Shown in pieces: positions 33,703-44,772 of a stretch of DNA of 64,000 nucleotides. The stretch spans positions 52,853,674 to 52,917,673 of the forward strand of contig OY755237.1 in assembly GCA_963576725.1 (NCBI GenBank), in the 5' to 3' direction. The position numbers were made by a program, and so were the translations under genes. Position 1 is the first letter of the stretch, and each line of letters opens with the position of its first letter. The notes beneath the pieces were generated by a model. It saw only the letters and a list, made by a program, of their open reading frames with translations, was not told the DNA's origin and did no database searches. Source of the stretch: Azorinus chamasolen. Its lineage: Eukaryota > Mollusca > Bivalvia > Cardiida > Solecurtidae.

Positions 33703-33951
33703 TTCAATCCTTTACTTCATGAATATTCATGTAAGAAATACTGACTACATGAGTATGAACTAGCTAGCTGATTTTATATTATTTCATATAAGCACATGAG
33801 TGCCTGGCTGTGACAGATACTTTATGATCACATCTAGTATATTATTCCATTAGCAAGCAGGGTAGACCCTGATCAGAAAAGTCCAACAGGAACGTCTGAT
33901 CTGGGTCTACTCAGTTTGTAAAGGCGGTAAAAGACGCTTCTATCAATAAAA
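33703..33951. mobile_element. T2 MITE, reverse orientation
   Basis: tcaatcctttacttcatgaa start; core gcaagcagggtagaccctga / tctgatctgggtctactcag; weak right end. A shorter T2 remnant follows at 33990-34085. Confidence 0.72.
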
Positions 33952-34129
33952 TGTACGTACACATGATGTTTTTGAATTGGTAGAAACTATAAAAATGTAT
34001 TACAATTTCATAAGCAAATAGAGCAGGCCCTGATCAGACGGCTCCAGCAGGAGTGATAAAGCGTGTGTATGTAGGAAAGAGATAACCCGACGAAAGTAAT
34101 GAAAGATAGGGGAATATAAGAGCATGTGG

Positions 34130-34405
34130 TTGCTCAATACCCGACGAAAGTAATGCAGAAAGCTCCTGTTTCTAACTTGACAGGTTCTACTGTAAGCGGG
34201 TGCAACGCTCGTCTGTCGTCATTGTCAAGATGAACATGCATACCAAAAATTAAGGTTGTAAATGAAAAATTAAAGAAGTTATGGTCAATGTTAAGGTTTC
34301 GGACGACAACGACGACGTGGACGCCGGGGTTACTGGATTTCTGTCCAGTATACGGAAGAAGAAGAATAGCTCGTGATTTCTTCGAAACAGACGAGTTAAA
34401 AAGGC
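34130..34405. repeat. Dispersed repeat with gacgacaacgacgacg tail
   Basis: Body phrase aaaattaaagaagttatggt, then gacgacaacgacgacgtgg and gccggggt, ending agacgagttaaaaa. Same plan as 5108-6135 (body, GACG-rich tail, then a short end), but only one unit. The open frame over it is not a gene. Confidence 0.6.
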
Positions 34406-34694
34406 GCATTATATCAAATCCGGTATGCTGCGGAATGGTTTGCTTACACTGTTATATCATTGATTTCAGTGATATACGAGTACATGTCATAAAAAATCAT
34501 CTAATAAAAATATGTATTCACGATGTCATTATTTCTTACATGAATATTCAACAAGGAAGTTATCAAATAAATTAGTTACTTGCTTCACACGATCCTGATG
34601 GCTGCTCAAGGGATGGTGCAAGCGTAACGATTGGGTGTCACGATAGGTATAGTTATACCAGGAAGTGTATGACCTTGCCCTTATTCTTTACGCA

Positions 34695-34870
34695 CGGGTA
34701 CTTCCCAATTGTAACTACTCGCCGTATTCCGCCAGAGTTCGGAATATAGTCTATCAATCGTAACTACTCGCCGTATTCCGTCAGAGTTCGGAATATAGGA
34801 ATAACCGAGGTGTTCCGAGTGTATAGTCTATTTCGATAGAAATAGCTGAGGTGTTCCGAGTGGGGTACTT
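34695..34870. repeat. Short direct and inverted repeats around gaatatag
   Basis: taactactcgccgtattccg + agagttcggaatatag is duplicated (34711-34752 and 34761-34799). cgaggtgttccgagtg recurs at 34807 and 34849. Related words (tattccgaaccctgacgga) appear at 46958-46980, so it is a dispersed repeat. Confidence 0.6.
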
Positions 34871-35010
34871 CCATCCGCATCAAAAGAGAGTTTTGACATT
34901 TGCGATCACAGTAGGCCTTAATAATGTCATTTTATTACATTTATTTTCTTAATCTGCCTATAGCAACCACATTATGAATAAACATAGGGAGTCTCTATAT
35001 AAGGTTATTT

Positions 35011-35241
35011 TCAGTCCCATTGCATCATAGGCTATTTTTAGACCTAACCTCTTTGAATAAATCTACCGAAAAGGTGCATTAACTAGAGAAAAGGAAAAAA
35101 ATTATAATTGTGTAGTTCTGAAACCATTGTGATGAATAAAGCATTTGCTCCTATGGAGCAAATGCTCTATTTATCACAATGGTTTCACGAAGTGGTTATT
35201 ACAGAGGCGTAGAAAGGCGTATTTATGGAGGAAAGCGTTAA
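35011..35241. mobile_element. T4 TTAA-hairpin MITE
   Basis: cccattgcatcataggctat to ggaggaaagcgttaa. Long core aaaccattgtgatgaataaa ... ctatttatcacaatggtttc, apex gctcctatggagc. Confidence 0.88.
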
Positions 35242-35513
35242 ACAACTACACCGATGCACTGACATATAACACAACATAAATGCGATGAATGAACTTAACG
35301 CCCACTTTTATTGCATTTAAATCGTCAAGGGAATTGGTTTTGGTTGATTTTATATAAAATCGCACCTATGGATTTCTTTCACGGTGCTCAAGTTCTAAAA
35401 GTGCCGAAACAATTACTATTTCTTTCCTAAACAGCCCAATCCAAAAGTATTTGGGAGACTGTTCAAGGCATGCACTGTTCAAGGCATGCACTGTTCACAA
35501 AATAAATGTCACA

Positions 35514-36050
35514 TTAACCCTTTACTCCATGAATATCCATGTAAGAAATAATGACATAATGAATATTTACTCAGTGAAATTTCATTATGGTACAATGAAC
35601 AAAAGATATTTTCTTGTGACAGAGACTGTAGCATCAGACCTATATTATATTAAAAGCAAACAGAACATACCCTGCATGGTCAGACAGAACATACCCTGCA
35701 TGGTCAGACAGAACATACCCCTGCATGGTCAGACAGAACATACCCTGCATGGTCAGACAGAACATACCCTGCATGGTCAGACAGAACATACCCTGCATGA
35801 TCAGACAGAACATACCCAGCATGATCAGACAGAACATACCCTGCATGGTCCGACAGAACATACCCTGCATCAGACAGAACATACCCTGCATGATCAGACA
35901 GAACATACCCTGCATCAGACAGAACATATCCTGCATGATCAGACAGAACATACCCTGCATGGTCAGGCGGCTCCTTTAGGAGCCGTCTGATCTGGGTCTA
36001 CTATGTTTGTAAAGGAGAAGAAAGGCGTATTAATGGAGTAAATGGTTTAA
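35514..36050. mobile_element. T2 MITE whose left hairpin arm has expanded into a 24-bp tandem array
   Basis: Full T2 ends: ttaaccctttactccatgaa to gagtaaatggtttaa. Between gcaaacagaacataccctg (35656) and gcggctcctttaggagccgt (35967) the arm segment cagacagaacataccctgca + tggt is repeated about 13 times, with some units shortened. The right arm (gatctgggtctactatgttt) is single. The element is ~540 bp instead of ~250. The long open frames here come from the 24-bp periodicity. Confidence 0.92.
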
Positions 36051-36267
36051 TAATAGTTGTGTACACTACCCATTTTATCGAGTCTACTTATATACCTGGA
36101 GATGCGTTCAGTTAACAGTAATCGTTAAAGTTTATGCAACTATTCGCAGATTTTATGACCGAAACGTGACGATTACTCCAGTAGTCGCAACATTTCGGTC
36201 TTAAAATCTGCCAACAATTACATAAAACTGAAACAGAAGTTAAACGCACTATTGTTTAAAAACACTT

Positions 36268-36496
36268 CCCGAATATTTATGTAAGAAATAATTACTTCAT
36301 GAACAAGACTGATTTTTTAATTATTAAAAGGACACATGAACACAAAAAGTTTTGCCCATGGCCTAAAGTTTATAATCCGATCTACATTATTCTATGAGCA
36401 GACAGAGCAGACCCTGACCAGACGGCTCCTACAGGATCTTGATGTACTTTTACGTTTGCAAAGGCGTTAAAAGGTGTAGAGATATAGAACAAACGT
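36268..36496. mobile_element. T2 MITE, degenerate
   Basis: cgaatatttatgtaagaaat, flank gcccatggcctaaagtttat, left arm gcagacagagcagaccctga and apex cggctcctacagg; right arm largely lost. Confidence 0.65.
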
Positions 36497-36725
36497 TTAA
36501 CCCATTACCTCATAGGCTATTTTTATATCCAACCTCTTTGAATAAATCTACCGAAAAGGTGCATCAACTAGAGAAAACATTTTTTTTAGAAGTTTGTAGT
36601 ACTGAAACCATTGTAATAAATAGAGCATTTGCTCCTTAGGAGCAAATGCTCTATTTATCACAATGGTTTCAAAATGTGACCTTTACAGAGGCGTAGAAAT
36701 GCGTATTTATGGAGGAAAGGATTAA
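36497..36725. mobile_element. T4 TTAA-hairpin MITE, full length
   Basis: ttaacccattacctcatagg to ggaggaaaggattaa. Core aaaccattgtaataaataga ... tctatttatcacaatggttt, apex gctccttaggagc. Its closing TTAA is directly followed by a T2 element. Confidence 0.9.
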
Positions 36726-36870
36726 TGGTTTCGAATAAACACTTTTTCACGCATTTGCAAACACAGTAGACCAAGATTAGACGGCTTTTATAGGAGCCGT
36801 CTGATCAGGGTCTGCTCTGTTTGCTTTTGACATGATGTTATAGATATCATTCTACAGTCAAAGCAAAATA
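36722..36870. mobile_element. T2 MITE, truncated, sharing TTAA with the preceding T4
   Basis: ttaatggtttcgaataaaca, core gcaaacacagtagaccaaga ... cagggtctgctctgtttgc with apex ggcttttataggagcc, then ttatagatatcattctacag. The distal part is missing. Confidence 0.72.
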
Positions 36871-37249
36871 AAAAGTCGCCGACATAACCCCATGAATACT
36901 CTAAACCACGATTACATGGTTCTAATCGTCTAGCAGAAAGCCAGAAGCTTGGAACCAAGCTAATTTATATAGTTTGAGAAATTACAACAACGGCGGGTGA
37001 ACGACAGAACGCTTACGAAGGAACGACGTTCATTTCATCGTCTTGTCGATCCGCCTACGTTACATTTTCGCCTCATCGTTGTCGTTCCATCGTCTACAAT
37101 TCATGGATTTTCGTCCTGTCATTATGAATTTCGATTAATCGAGGAAAAAACGTGACGAGACGAAATTGCGGAATCAACGACCGAACGAAGTCAATCCGAC
37201 TTAGGCCTACGTTTAATCAACTTTTGAAGTCAACGTCGTAAATGAAACA
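36871..37249. other. Unassigned; gaacgac/cgttcc-rich stretch
   Basis: 36995-37200 is rich in gaacgacg and its complement cgtcgttc, suggesting an old palindromic repeat, but no ends are clear. It lies just downstream of the minus-strand gene's poly(A) signal. Confidence 0.4.
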
Positions 37250-37267
37250 GCGTTGTGCAGTCAGCAT

Positions 37268-37273
37268 TTTATT
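37268..37273 (-). terminator. Poly(A) signal of the minus-strand gene
   Basis: AATAAA on the minus strand, about 110 bases after the stop codon at 37383-37385. The 3' UTR would be ~110-135 bases, with cleavage near 37250. Confidence 0.65.
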
Positions 37274-37382
37274 TCACACAATGCATGTACAATTTACTTT
37301 CAAACATAATTTGATTTAATAAACCGATATTAAAATGTAACAAAATACTTAAGATTTGAAAGAATCCTTTCTGTCCAGTATG

Positions 37383-38248
37383 TTACATTTCGCGTAATGA
37401 CGCGTCAATGGTGTACCTACGTCGAAGGCATTGCACATCCAATTTGTTCCACGCCCACGTGGTCGGGTCAAAAACTGGATCATGCAGCTCGGTTACAAAC
37501 GGAACATCTTCTGTTTCCGCTTCCATATCGCCCATCATGCACTCCAGATCAACTAGACGCTGGTTCAATATCCGCTTCCGGGCAATCATCACGCTCATTG
37601 GTGAATCTGGCGTCCTTGCCCTTTTGCTAGGCGTCGAACAACGTTCTTTGTCGGCTGATATTGTCGTTAAAAGTAGAGGGAAATTTCTTTCATAAAACTT
37701 GTACGAATCAGCCGTTTTCTTGAACGGTATTGGTTTTAAATCCACTGTTTGAGCGAGCACGTCAAATAGCTCATCATCAGTTGTCAAAGGCTCGGTTTTT
37801 TCAATGGTGGGTCGCCTGATCAGAAACTGTTCCGTCGGGTTCCTTCTTTGGAATACCGGAAGAGGGGTACTCGATTCACTCTGTGTCCAGAAGCTGGTAT
37901 CGGAAGATCGGATTGGTAGTGGGCTGGGTTGGGGTGTCGGAATGGTCGGGATGCTATCGTGGTGTCTAGGATTCAGAGAGAAATGGCGTTGCCTTGACGA
38001 CGCTTGTTGCAGAAGGTTTGAAATCAGCAGGCCTTTCTGTCTAACGCATTTCCACGCACAGGCGTCGGATACACAATTAGTAGAGGTTATGTCTCTTTGG
38101 TTCTCAACACTTATTTCCTCAATAGCAGGCAGAGGAGTCAACCGTAACTTCGTCGTCTGTCCAGACGTGGGGCCGGGAAACATCCGTCCCTTTACAGGCT
38201 TGCCATGAACTTTGTCCCATTGCTTCAAACGTTCTTTATTTTTCCTGG
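37383..38248 (-). CDS. Terminal exon of an unrecognised two-exon gene
   Basis: On the minus strand an acceptor, ttgtgtttcag (ending 38249), is followed by 288 codons including the stop. The exon begins with two bases that complete a codon split by the intron, then reads RKNKERLKQWDKVHGKP. No ATG opens this frame (the first possible start triplet inside is TTG), so it must be joined to an upstream exon; exon 45251-45419 ends in the matching phase. The product is hydrophilic and probably disordered: Pro/Ser/Thr-rich middle (IPTIPTPQPSPLPI), basic patch KRARTPDSPMSV, and a predicted helical end MIARKRILNQRLVDLE before an acidic stretch. No signal peptide or membrane segment. I do not recognise the family. 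The TPDSP and TPKP-like sites could be phosphorylated. Strong coding character over 866 bases in a repeat-rich region argues that it is real. Confidence 0.75.
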
Positions 38249-38326
38249 CTGAAACACAAAATCGAGAGTAGTACCGATAAAAACAAAGCGTCCGCCAATA
38301 AGATTTGCAACTCTGTGTCTCAAATA

Positions 38327-38402
38327 TAAATGGTAGCTTAATGCAGGAACTAATTCCTTATAAGTTATCTGCATTACGTTCGCCCTGCAGTAAACAACTA
38401 TA
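38327..38402. repeat. T6/pogo-type core hairpin
   Basis: atggtagcttaatgcaggaa ... cgccctgcagtaaacaacta around ttccttataag. Confidence 0.55.
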
Positions 38403-38739
38403 TACTTTTAAAGACAAATATGCTTATTTATTAAGTGGTACCTTTAGACAGGGTTACGGTCTAAACTTACTTATTTTATAAATCGCCAAAGGCAATGTGT
38501 TTGTCGAGTTTCTAATAGAACTAAACTAAAAACTGAAGAAACCATTACTGAACAAACAAACAGTGAAGGTTCTGTTCGGATATGCTTTTGAAGCGCATCG
38601 ACTGGTCCGATAATGCGATGCTTGCACAATCCTGTTTCACTCCGAAATATCTTTAATATCTGAAAGAATGAATATAACAGATGGATCACAATATTCTACT
38701 CAATTCGCCTTAGTAAACTATTTATTATAAACAGATATA

Positions 38740-39009
38740 CAGTAGAGCCTGTTCTAAGCACAGGGGCAAGAAATGTTCGAGTTAGTGTTTGTGTATATAG
38801 AAAGAAGGCTTTCTATAATACATATACTGACCCAAACGTGTCTTGCTCCTGTGCTTAAGACAGGCCATCAAAAAGAGGTCTATTTATGGATATGTATGGT
38901 AAATGGTAGCTTAATGCAGGCAACAAGTACAAGTCTTGCATTAAGCAACCATCTGCATTTTAAGACATATGTTCAACCAATGATTGGTCGCTTAAGACAT
39001 GCTCTACTG
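38740..39009. mobile_element. Pogo-like MITE with TA duplication
   Basis: TA-flanked; left cagtagagcctgttctaagc, right gcttaagacatgctctactg. The inner core atggtagcttaatgcaggca / tgcattaagcaaccatctgc is present, and an extra inner inverted repeat, aagcacaggggcaaga / tcttgctcctgtgctt, indicates a second hairpin. Confidence 0.85.
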
Positions 39010-39284
39010 TAAAAATTACTTGAAGAAGTGTTTATCTCTGGAAAATAATGTGTGCGCACATAAACAAACAGTGGAGACTGGTTACATAGACCCTTTAGGA
39101 GAGAACATACATGTAGACACGTTTCACCAAATCGAGGACTGACCGCAAAAAAATGGCGTTACTACAATCTATGTGGTGAAATTGTGATGACCTTTGCAAG
39201 TAATCTCGATCCAGGGCCCATGCGAATAAAACTTATAAAAAATCAAAAGCTTGAGAACAAATTCAGACTCAACTAAAAAGCTTT

Positions 39285-39360
39285 ATAAACTTGGACCCAG
39301 GTGAGAAGTCAAGAAAATCGGGATCTCATCTCGGGATCCAAACTGTTTGACAGGCGGATA
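39285..39360. repeat. T3 fragment with gacccaggt flank
   Basis: ctttataaacttggacccag as at 14865, then gggatctcatctcgggatcc and aaactgtttgaca. The left arm is lost. Confidence 0.55.
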
Positions 39361-39589
39361 ACGTTTTTTCAAGAGGAATCTTGCACTGAATCCTTGAGAT
39401 TACAGAAGTAGTGTAGTTGGTATCCACCACGCAAGTCAATAACGCTGTTATCACCCTGAATGTAAGTGTAAATATATTCTATTATAATAATGATAATGAT
39501 AATAATAATAACAATGAAATATAATTGTATGGTTAGTTTTTCGTAGCCGCTTCCCTGGTTCACAACGTAGGATTTGAACAAGCAACCGT

Positions 39590-39873
39590 TCAAATACGGC
39601 TCAAATAAGGCAATAGAACTGTTCGAATAAGGCAATAGAACTGTTCAAATAAGACAATAGATCTGTTCAAATAATGCAGTAGAACTGTTCGAATAAGACA
39701 ATAGATCTGTTCAAATAAGACACTAGAACAGTTCAAATAGGCACTATAACTGTTCTAATTAGACATTGGAACTGTTCAAATTATAGGCATTAGAATTATT
39801 CAAATAAGGCACTTGAACTGTTTGAATCAAAGGTGCCCGACGCATGCTTGGACTCCCCCCCCCCCCCCCCCCC

Positions 39874-39906
<33 letters not shown>

Positions 39907-41775
39907 AGAAAATGTGATCGAAGTATGTAAAACTAGCTTAAAACTATCTATTTGAACCTTAAACCACTCAGAAAAACAAGAAAAAAACGATCCGGAAAAA
40001 AAATTCCTATCGGGTCTATATATGTATTGAAAGGTATCTAACTACGTCAGATCAGCGGCGGAAAATACAACAGTCATGTTTTTCAAAGTCTTACAGCAAA
40101 GCCAATTCAACACCGATTTAAATCATTTTGGTCTTGATCCGTTCCAAACTCCATATGCTAAGCGGCACAATTAGTGCTTTCCTTAAATATTGCTCCGTCC
40201 TGTCGCTGCAAGACTGCGAATTTGAAAAAACGCTAGAGCGAAACGATGTGACTCCCACCAGGATGCATAGACGTATATCGGGGGATCTGTATTAGTTAAT
40301 CTTTTCAACAAAAACGCGAATTATGGTGAAACACTATCGAAAAACATTAAACTCACCGCAATTAAAACGGCGCTTACTATTTCCAGTCTGTTACGAGGCG
40401 CCAGTTTTCTTTCTCCAACTTTCCTTTTGAACGGATGCGACCATTTTGCTGTGACCCGGCTCATAAACTATTCGATATACAAATTGACTACTACTTCCGG
40501 GCCACAGCGAAATAGCCACCTCCGTTCAAAACGAAAGTAGGAGAAAGAAAACTGACGTCTCGTAGCAGACTGGAAATAGCCAGCATCGTTTTAACTGCGG
40601 TGAGTTGAATGTTTTTCGAATGTGTTTCAGCATAATTCGCGTTTTTGTTGAAAAGTTTAACGAATACAGACCGCCCCTATATACTTCTATGCATCCTGAC
40701 GGGAGTCCCATCGTTTCGCTCTAGCGTATTTTCAAATTCGCAGTCTTGCAGCGACAAGACGGAGCAATATTTAAGGAAAGCACTAACTGTGCCGCATAGC
40801 ATATGGAATTTGGAACAGATCAAGACCAAAATAATTGAAATCGGTGTTGAATTGGCTTTGCCGTAAGACTTTGAAAAACATGACTGTTGTATTTTCTGCC
40901 GCTGATCTGACGTAGAACTTAGGTACCTTTCAATACATATATCGACCCGAAAGAAAAAAAATTTCCGGGTCGTGTTTTTCTTGTTTTTCGGAGTAGTTTA
41001 AGGTTCAAATAGATAGTTTTAGGCTAGTTTACATACTTTGATCACTTATCTTTTTTCTTTTTTTTTTTGGGGGGGGGGGGGGGGTGTTCCAATGGCGAGT
41101 CCAAGCATGCGTCGGGCACCTTTGGTTTGAATAAGGTAATAGAACTATTCGAGTAAGGCACTGTAACTGTTCAAATAGGCACTAGAATCGTTCAAATAAG
41201 GCATTAGAACTGTTGAAATCAGGCAATTAGAATTGTTCGAGTGAGACACTATAATTGTTCAAATAAGACACAAGAACTATTCTAATAAGGCAATAGAACT
41301 ATTTGAATAAGGCACTAGGGCTGTTTGTGTTATAATAATTTGAGGCATTATAATTTATTAAATAAAGCACTAGATCTATTCGAATAAGGCACTAAAACCA
41401 TTAAAATTAGGCACTAGAAAAGCTCGAGTAAGGCACCAGAACTGTTTAAATAAGACACTAGAAAAGCTCGGGTAAGGAACCTAAAGTGTTCAAGTAAGGC
41501 ATTAGAACTGTTAGATTAAGGCATTAGAATTGTTCAAATGAGGCTCTATGCCTGTTTAAATTTGGTTCTAGAACTGTTCGAGAAAGGCACTAGAAATGTT
41601 CAAATAAAGTGCATGAACAGTTCGAATATGACACTAGAACTGTTGGAGTAAACTGCTAGAACTGTTCGAACGAGGTTCCATGACTGTTCGAATAAGACAG
41701 TAGAATTGTTCGAGTTAAGCATTAGAACTGGCCAAATAAGGCACTTGAACTTTCGAATAAGGTACTACACTAGCC
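39590..41775. repeat. Degenerate ~22-bp minisatellite, split by a foldback element
   Basis: Unit about gttcgaataaggcactagaact with many variants; array parts lie at 39590-39827 and 41125-41775. The element at 39828-41124 interrupts it with a clean 8-bp duplication of array sequence, so the array is older than the insertion. Confidence 0.88.
39828..41124. mobile_element. 1.3-kb foldback element, hAT-like ends, 8-bp target duplication
   Basis: Flanked by GTTTGAAT on both sides (39820-39827 and 41125-41132). It begins caaaggtgcccgacgcatgc and ends in the complement. The two arms, ~620 bp each, are inverted copies of each other almost to the centre, leaving a ~50-base loop near 40453-40503. Mirrored C- and G-runs with A- and T-runs lie at 39847-39895 and 41050-41083. 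The arms have diverged by scattered substitutions. No transposase frame is visible. An 8-bp duplication and CA.AGGTG ends fit the hAT superfamily. Confidence 0.9.
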
Positions 41776-41869
41776 CCCTATTCCACGATTAAGTTTCTAT
41801 GCGTGTTTCTGTTCAGCGTTTGCCAAAATCACCAATATTCGTACCATAGTCCTATGTTCCATAGATCGT

Positions 41870-42060
41870 CTGAAGCGCCTTTGCCAACAGAGTACATGTG
41901 AACCCAGATCAGACGACTCCTGTAAGAGCCGTAATATATGTGATCCTCGTATCTGATATGACTTAACATTTCTATGTTCATATGAAATCATTATAAAATT
42001 CAGTTAACTATTATTTACGATATCTTGCTTTATTACGTGAATACTCTTAAACTCTGATAC
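41870..42060. mobile_element. T2 MITE, right arm lost
   Basis: gcgcctttgccaacagagta and acccagatcagacgactcct + gtaagagccg, then the T2 flank gttcatatgaaatcattata. No closing palindrome arm. Confidence 0.6.
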
Positions 42061-42108
42061 ACTACAACCTATCCAAAGCGACCACTTAATGAATTAATAC
42101 GAATAAGT

Positions 42109-42338
42109 TTAACTCATTCCCTCGTACACTATTTTATGTTAAACCTCTTTGAATAAATCTACCGAAAAGGAGCATTTACTAGAGAAAAGGAAACGTTTAG
42201 AATTTTGTAGTTTTGAAACCATTGTAATAAATATCGCAATTGCTCCTATGGGAGCAAATGCTCTATTTTATCACTTTGGTTTCAATAGGTGATTTTCACA
42301 GAGGCGTAGAAAGTCGTATTTATGGAGGAAAGGTATAA
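42109..42338. mobile_element. T4 TTAA-hairpin MITE
   Basis: ttaactcattccctcgtaca to tggaggaaaggtataa. Core aaccattgtaataaatatcg ... gctctattttatcactttgg, apex gctcctatgggagc. Confidence 0.85.
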
Positions 42339-42349
42339 AACATACATTT

Positions 42350-42560
42350 ATTACTAATGCTGGTCGAAAGTTATGCAGAATGCTCAACTGGAGTTTTCAA
42401 CCTGCATTAAGCTACCACCTGCCTTTAAGACACAGAACAATACCTCTTTTTGGTGGTCGCCTGCATTTAGCTACCACCTGCCTTTAAGACACAGATTTAT
42501 ATCTCTTTTTGGTGGTTGCCTTAGAGAAGTTATGCTGTATTTTAAACATACTGAGGATAA
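42350..42560. repeat. Pogo-type core fragments, tandemly duplicated flank
   Basis: The phrase ctaccacctgcctttaagac + acag occurs at 42413 and again at 42470 with cctctttttggtggtcgcc between. Gives a short spurious open frame. Confidence 0.6.
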
Positions 42561-42693
42561 ATAGTGCCTGGTACGTCACTGCATCAAAGTTGAATTCTAA
42601 GGAAGGAAATACTATAAATAGTAGAAGGGTTTACAATAACATACAGTAAACCCCCGATTATTCGAACACTGAAATACGCATCATTATCGATCT

Positions 42694-42933
42694 TTAACCC
42701 ATTACCTCATAGGCTATTTTTAGATACAACCTCTATTCAAAGACTTTGAATAAATCTACCGGAAAGGAGCATTAACTAGAGAAAAGGATTTTTTTAGAAT
42801 TTTGTAGTTTGAAACCATTGTAAAAAATAGAGCATTTGCTTCTATAGGAGCAAATGCTCTATTTATCACAATGGTTTCACAAAGTGACGTTTACCGAGTC
42901 GTCAAAAGTCATCAATATGAGGGAATGGGTTAA
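42694..42933. mobile_element. T4 TTAA-hairpin MITE, full length
   Basis: ttaacccattacctcatagg to gagggaatgggttaa. Core with apex tgcttctataggagca. The T2 element at 42933 starts at its last base. Confidence 0.9.
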
Positions 42934-43183
42934 TAACCCTTTACACGTTCAATATGCATGTACTGAAATAATGACATCATGTTTAATCATTAGCTGAAAT
43001 GTTAAAATGTAAAATTTTCAAAGGTGTGTTTTTGCTTTGACAGTAAGTGTAGTATCAGATATATATCATGTCTTAAGCAAACAGAGCAGACCCTTACCAG
43101 ACGGCTCCTATAAAAGCAGTCTGGTCTGGGCCTGCTCTGTTTGCAAATGCGCGAAAAAGCGTGTACATGAAGGAAAGAGTTAA
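42933..43183. mobile_element. T2 TTAA-hairpin MITE, reverse orientation, abutting a T4
   Basis: ataaccctttacacgttcaa to ggaaagagttaa. Core gcaaacagagcagaccctta ... ctgggcctgctctgtttgc, apex ggctcctataaaagcag. Confidence 0.85.
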
Positions 43184-43650
43184 CTACAAATGTTAAGTTT
43201 GAACTGGTATGCATACTGATCAAACACTGCGTTAGAAATTCTGCAATTATTTTGGATCGATGCTGTAAAACCACCATGATACGCTTGGGGCTAACTTGTA
43301 TGGAGGAAGAAATATTCGGTCAAACAATCAATTACCTACGTAAATAGTAATGTTTAGTAACAAACAGATATTTGACAGCATTGCAAACAAAATCACTTAC
43401 CCTCGTTGTCCACTAGAAAATAATCAATGTCACAAATTATTGATATTAATTAATTCTTAAATAGTTACTTTAGGTATTCGGACAGACAAGCATAAGCAAA
43501 TAGTGCAGATCCGGATCAGACGGCTCCTCAAAGATCCATTTTACAGGGTTCACATTACGTGCTACAATGTCAATTTTTAATATAACAAATATCAAAATGA
43601 TGTCAAACTGAATAATTCAGTTTGACAAACTGATAGAGTATGGCGACAGG
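43184..43650. other. Unassigned intronic sequence
   Basis: A half hairpin arm, gcaaatagtgcagatccgg (43496-43514); otherwise nothing. Confidence 0.45.
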
Positions 43651-43871
43651 TTAACCCATTCCCTCATATTGACGACTTTTGACAATTCTGTAAAAGTCAC
43701 TTTGTGAAACCATTGTGATAAATAGAGCATTTGCTCCTATAGGAGCAAATGTTCTATTTATCACAATGGTTTTAAAGTACAAAATTCTAAAATCTTCCTT
43801 TTCTCTAGTTAATGCTCCTTTTCGATAGATTTATTCAAAGAGGTTGTATCTAAAAATAGCCTATGGGTTAA
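43651..43871. mobile_element. T4 TTAA-hairpin MITE, reverse orientation
   Basis: ttaacccattccctcatatt to cctatgggttaa. Perfect core aaaccattgtgataaataga ... tctatttatcacaatggttt with a single change, apex gctcctataggagc. Confidence 0.92.
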
Positions 43872-43948
43872 GACGATTAACCCGGTCTGCCCTGTTTGTA
43901 CACGTTTGGGTGTTGTTTTCACAAGCGGGACTACTGTCCAACATGTTC

Positions 43949-44176
43949 GTACCCTTTATCTGATAGAAACGATTTTAAAACTATTTTGTAGCTAGCATAG
44001 ACCCAGATCAGACAGCTCCAGTAGTACTATGATTGATTGCGGAATAATATAAATCTAATTCTACAATATCAGACATGACCAAATGTTCCTGCATTCATAT
44101 GCCATTATTCAAATTATTTAACTGGTATCCATGATGCCATAATTTCTTACGGGAATATTTATGAAGTAAAGGTTTA
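43949..44176. mobile_element. T2 MITE, hairpin decayed
   Basis: taccctttatctgatagaaa, arm agcatagacccagatcagac, flank catatgccattattcaaatt and tgatgccataatttcttacg, ends agtaaaggttta. Confidence 0.68.
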
Positions 44177-44287
44177 TAAAATTGTAGAACTAAACCATTA
44201 ACTAGCTTAGTATATCAATGACGTCTGCTCTAACTCATACACATGTACTTGTGTATACTACAACTTGTAAGTACTTTCCACTCGGTA

Positions 44288-44506
44288 ATTACCCCCATTC
44301 TCTCATATTGACGCCTCCGTAAAAGTAACTTTTTTGAAACCATTGTGATAACTACAGCATGTGCTCCATAGGAGCACATGCTCTACTTATCACATTGGTT
44401 TCAAAACTACACAATTTTAAAAAGTTCCTTTTTTCTAGTAAATGCTCCTTTTTGTAGATTTATTCAGAGTTTATGTCTTAAAATAGCCTATGAGGGAACA
44501 GATTAA
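44288..44506. mobile_element. T4 TTAA-hairpin MITE, reverse orientation
   Basis: cccccattctctcatattga to gggaacagattaa. Core aaaccattgtgataactaca ... ctacttatcacattggtttc: note aact versus the usual aaat, with ctactt on the other arm, so the stem change is only partly matched. Apex gtgctccataggagcac. Confidence 0.88.
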
Positions 44507-44524
44507 TGTGCTCTGTTAGTGTGT

Positions 44525-44602
44525 TTTCTAGTAAAGGCTCCTTTTCAGTAGATTTATTCAAAGAGGTTGGGTCTAAAATAGCTTATTAGTGAATGGGTTA
44601 AA
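44525..44602. mobile_element. T4 fragment (right third)
   Basis: tctagtaaaggctccttttc to agtgaatgggttaa. It sits right after the preceding T4 and lacks the hairpin. Confidence 0.75.
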
Positions 44603-44629
44603 AGTTTTAGAACATATTAACCTAGTTAC

Positions 44630-44755
44630 ACACATTCGAGTAACTCGGCGTCTGATGTGGGACCAAACTGCTTGAAACACAGATTGCATATTTCAGGTAA
44701 AACAATACCATCAGGATTTTTTTGCAGACGACAATTAGCGTGCGATGCGTAATTG
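44630..44755. repeat. T3 right part
   Basis: cgagtaactcggcgtctgat, gggaccaaactgcttgaaac, then gcagacgacaattagcgtgc as in other T3 flanks. Confidence 0.65.
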
Positions 44756-44772
44756 GTTCTACTGTGAATCTA

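Noticed and set aside
34288..34575. Coding exon with RTTTTTWTPGLL
   Set aside because: It is the translated gacgacaacgacgacg tail of a dispersed repeat.
35451..35990. 179-codon open frame with HTLHGQTE-type repeats
   Set aside because: It is the 24-bp arm expansion of a T2 MITE; open frames occur on both strands.
38520..38681. Extra exon of the minus-strand gene (acceptor cattctttcag, frame ILKIFRSETGLCKH)
   Set aside because: Entering it from exon 1 in the required phase gives a stop after seven codons, while skipping it gives a clean join. It might be an alternative exon but nothing supports it.
40645..40866. Transposase fragment in the foldback arm
   Set aside because: The frame shows no DDE or hAT dimerisation pattern, and the opposite arm carries the same sequence with different stops.
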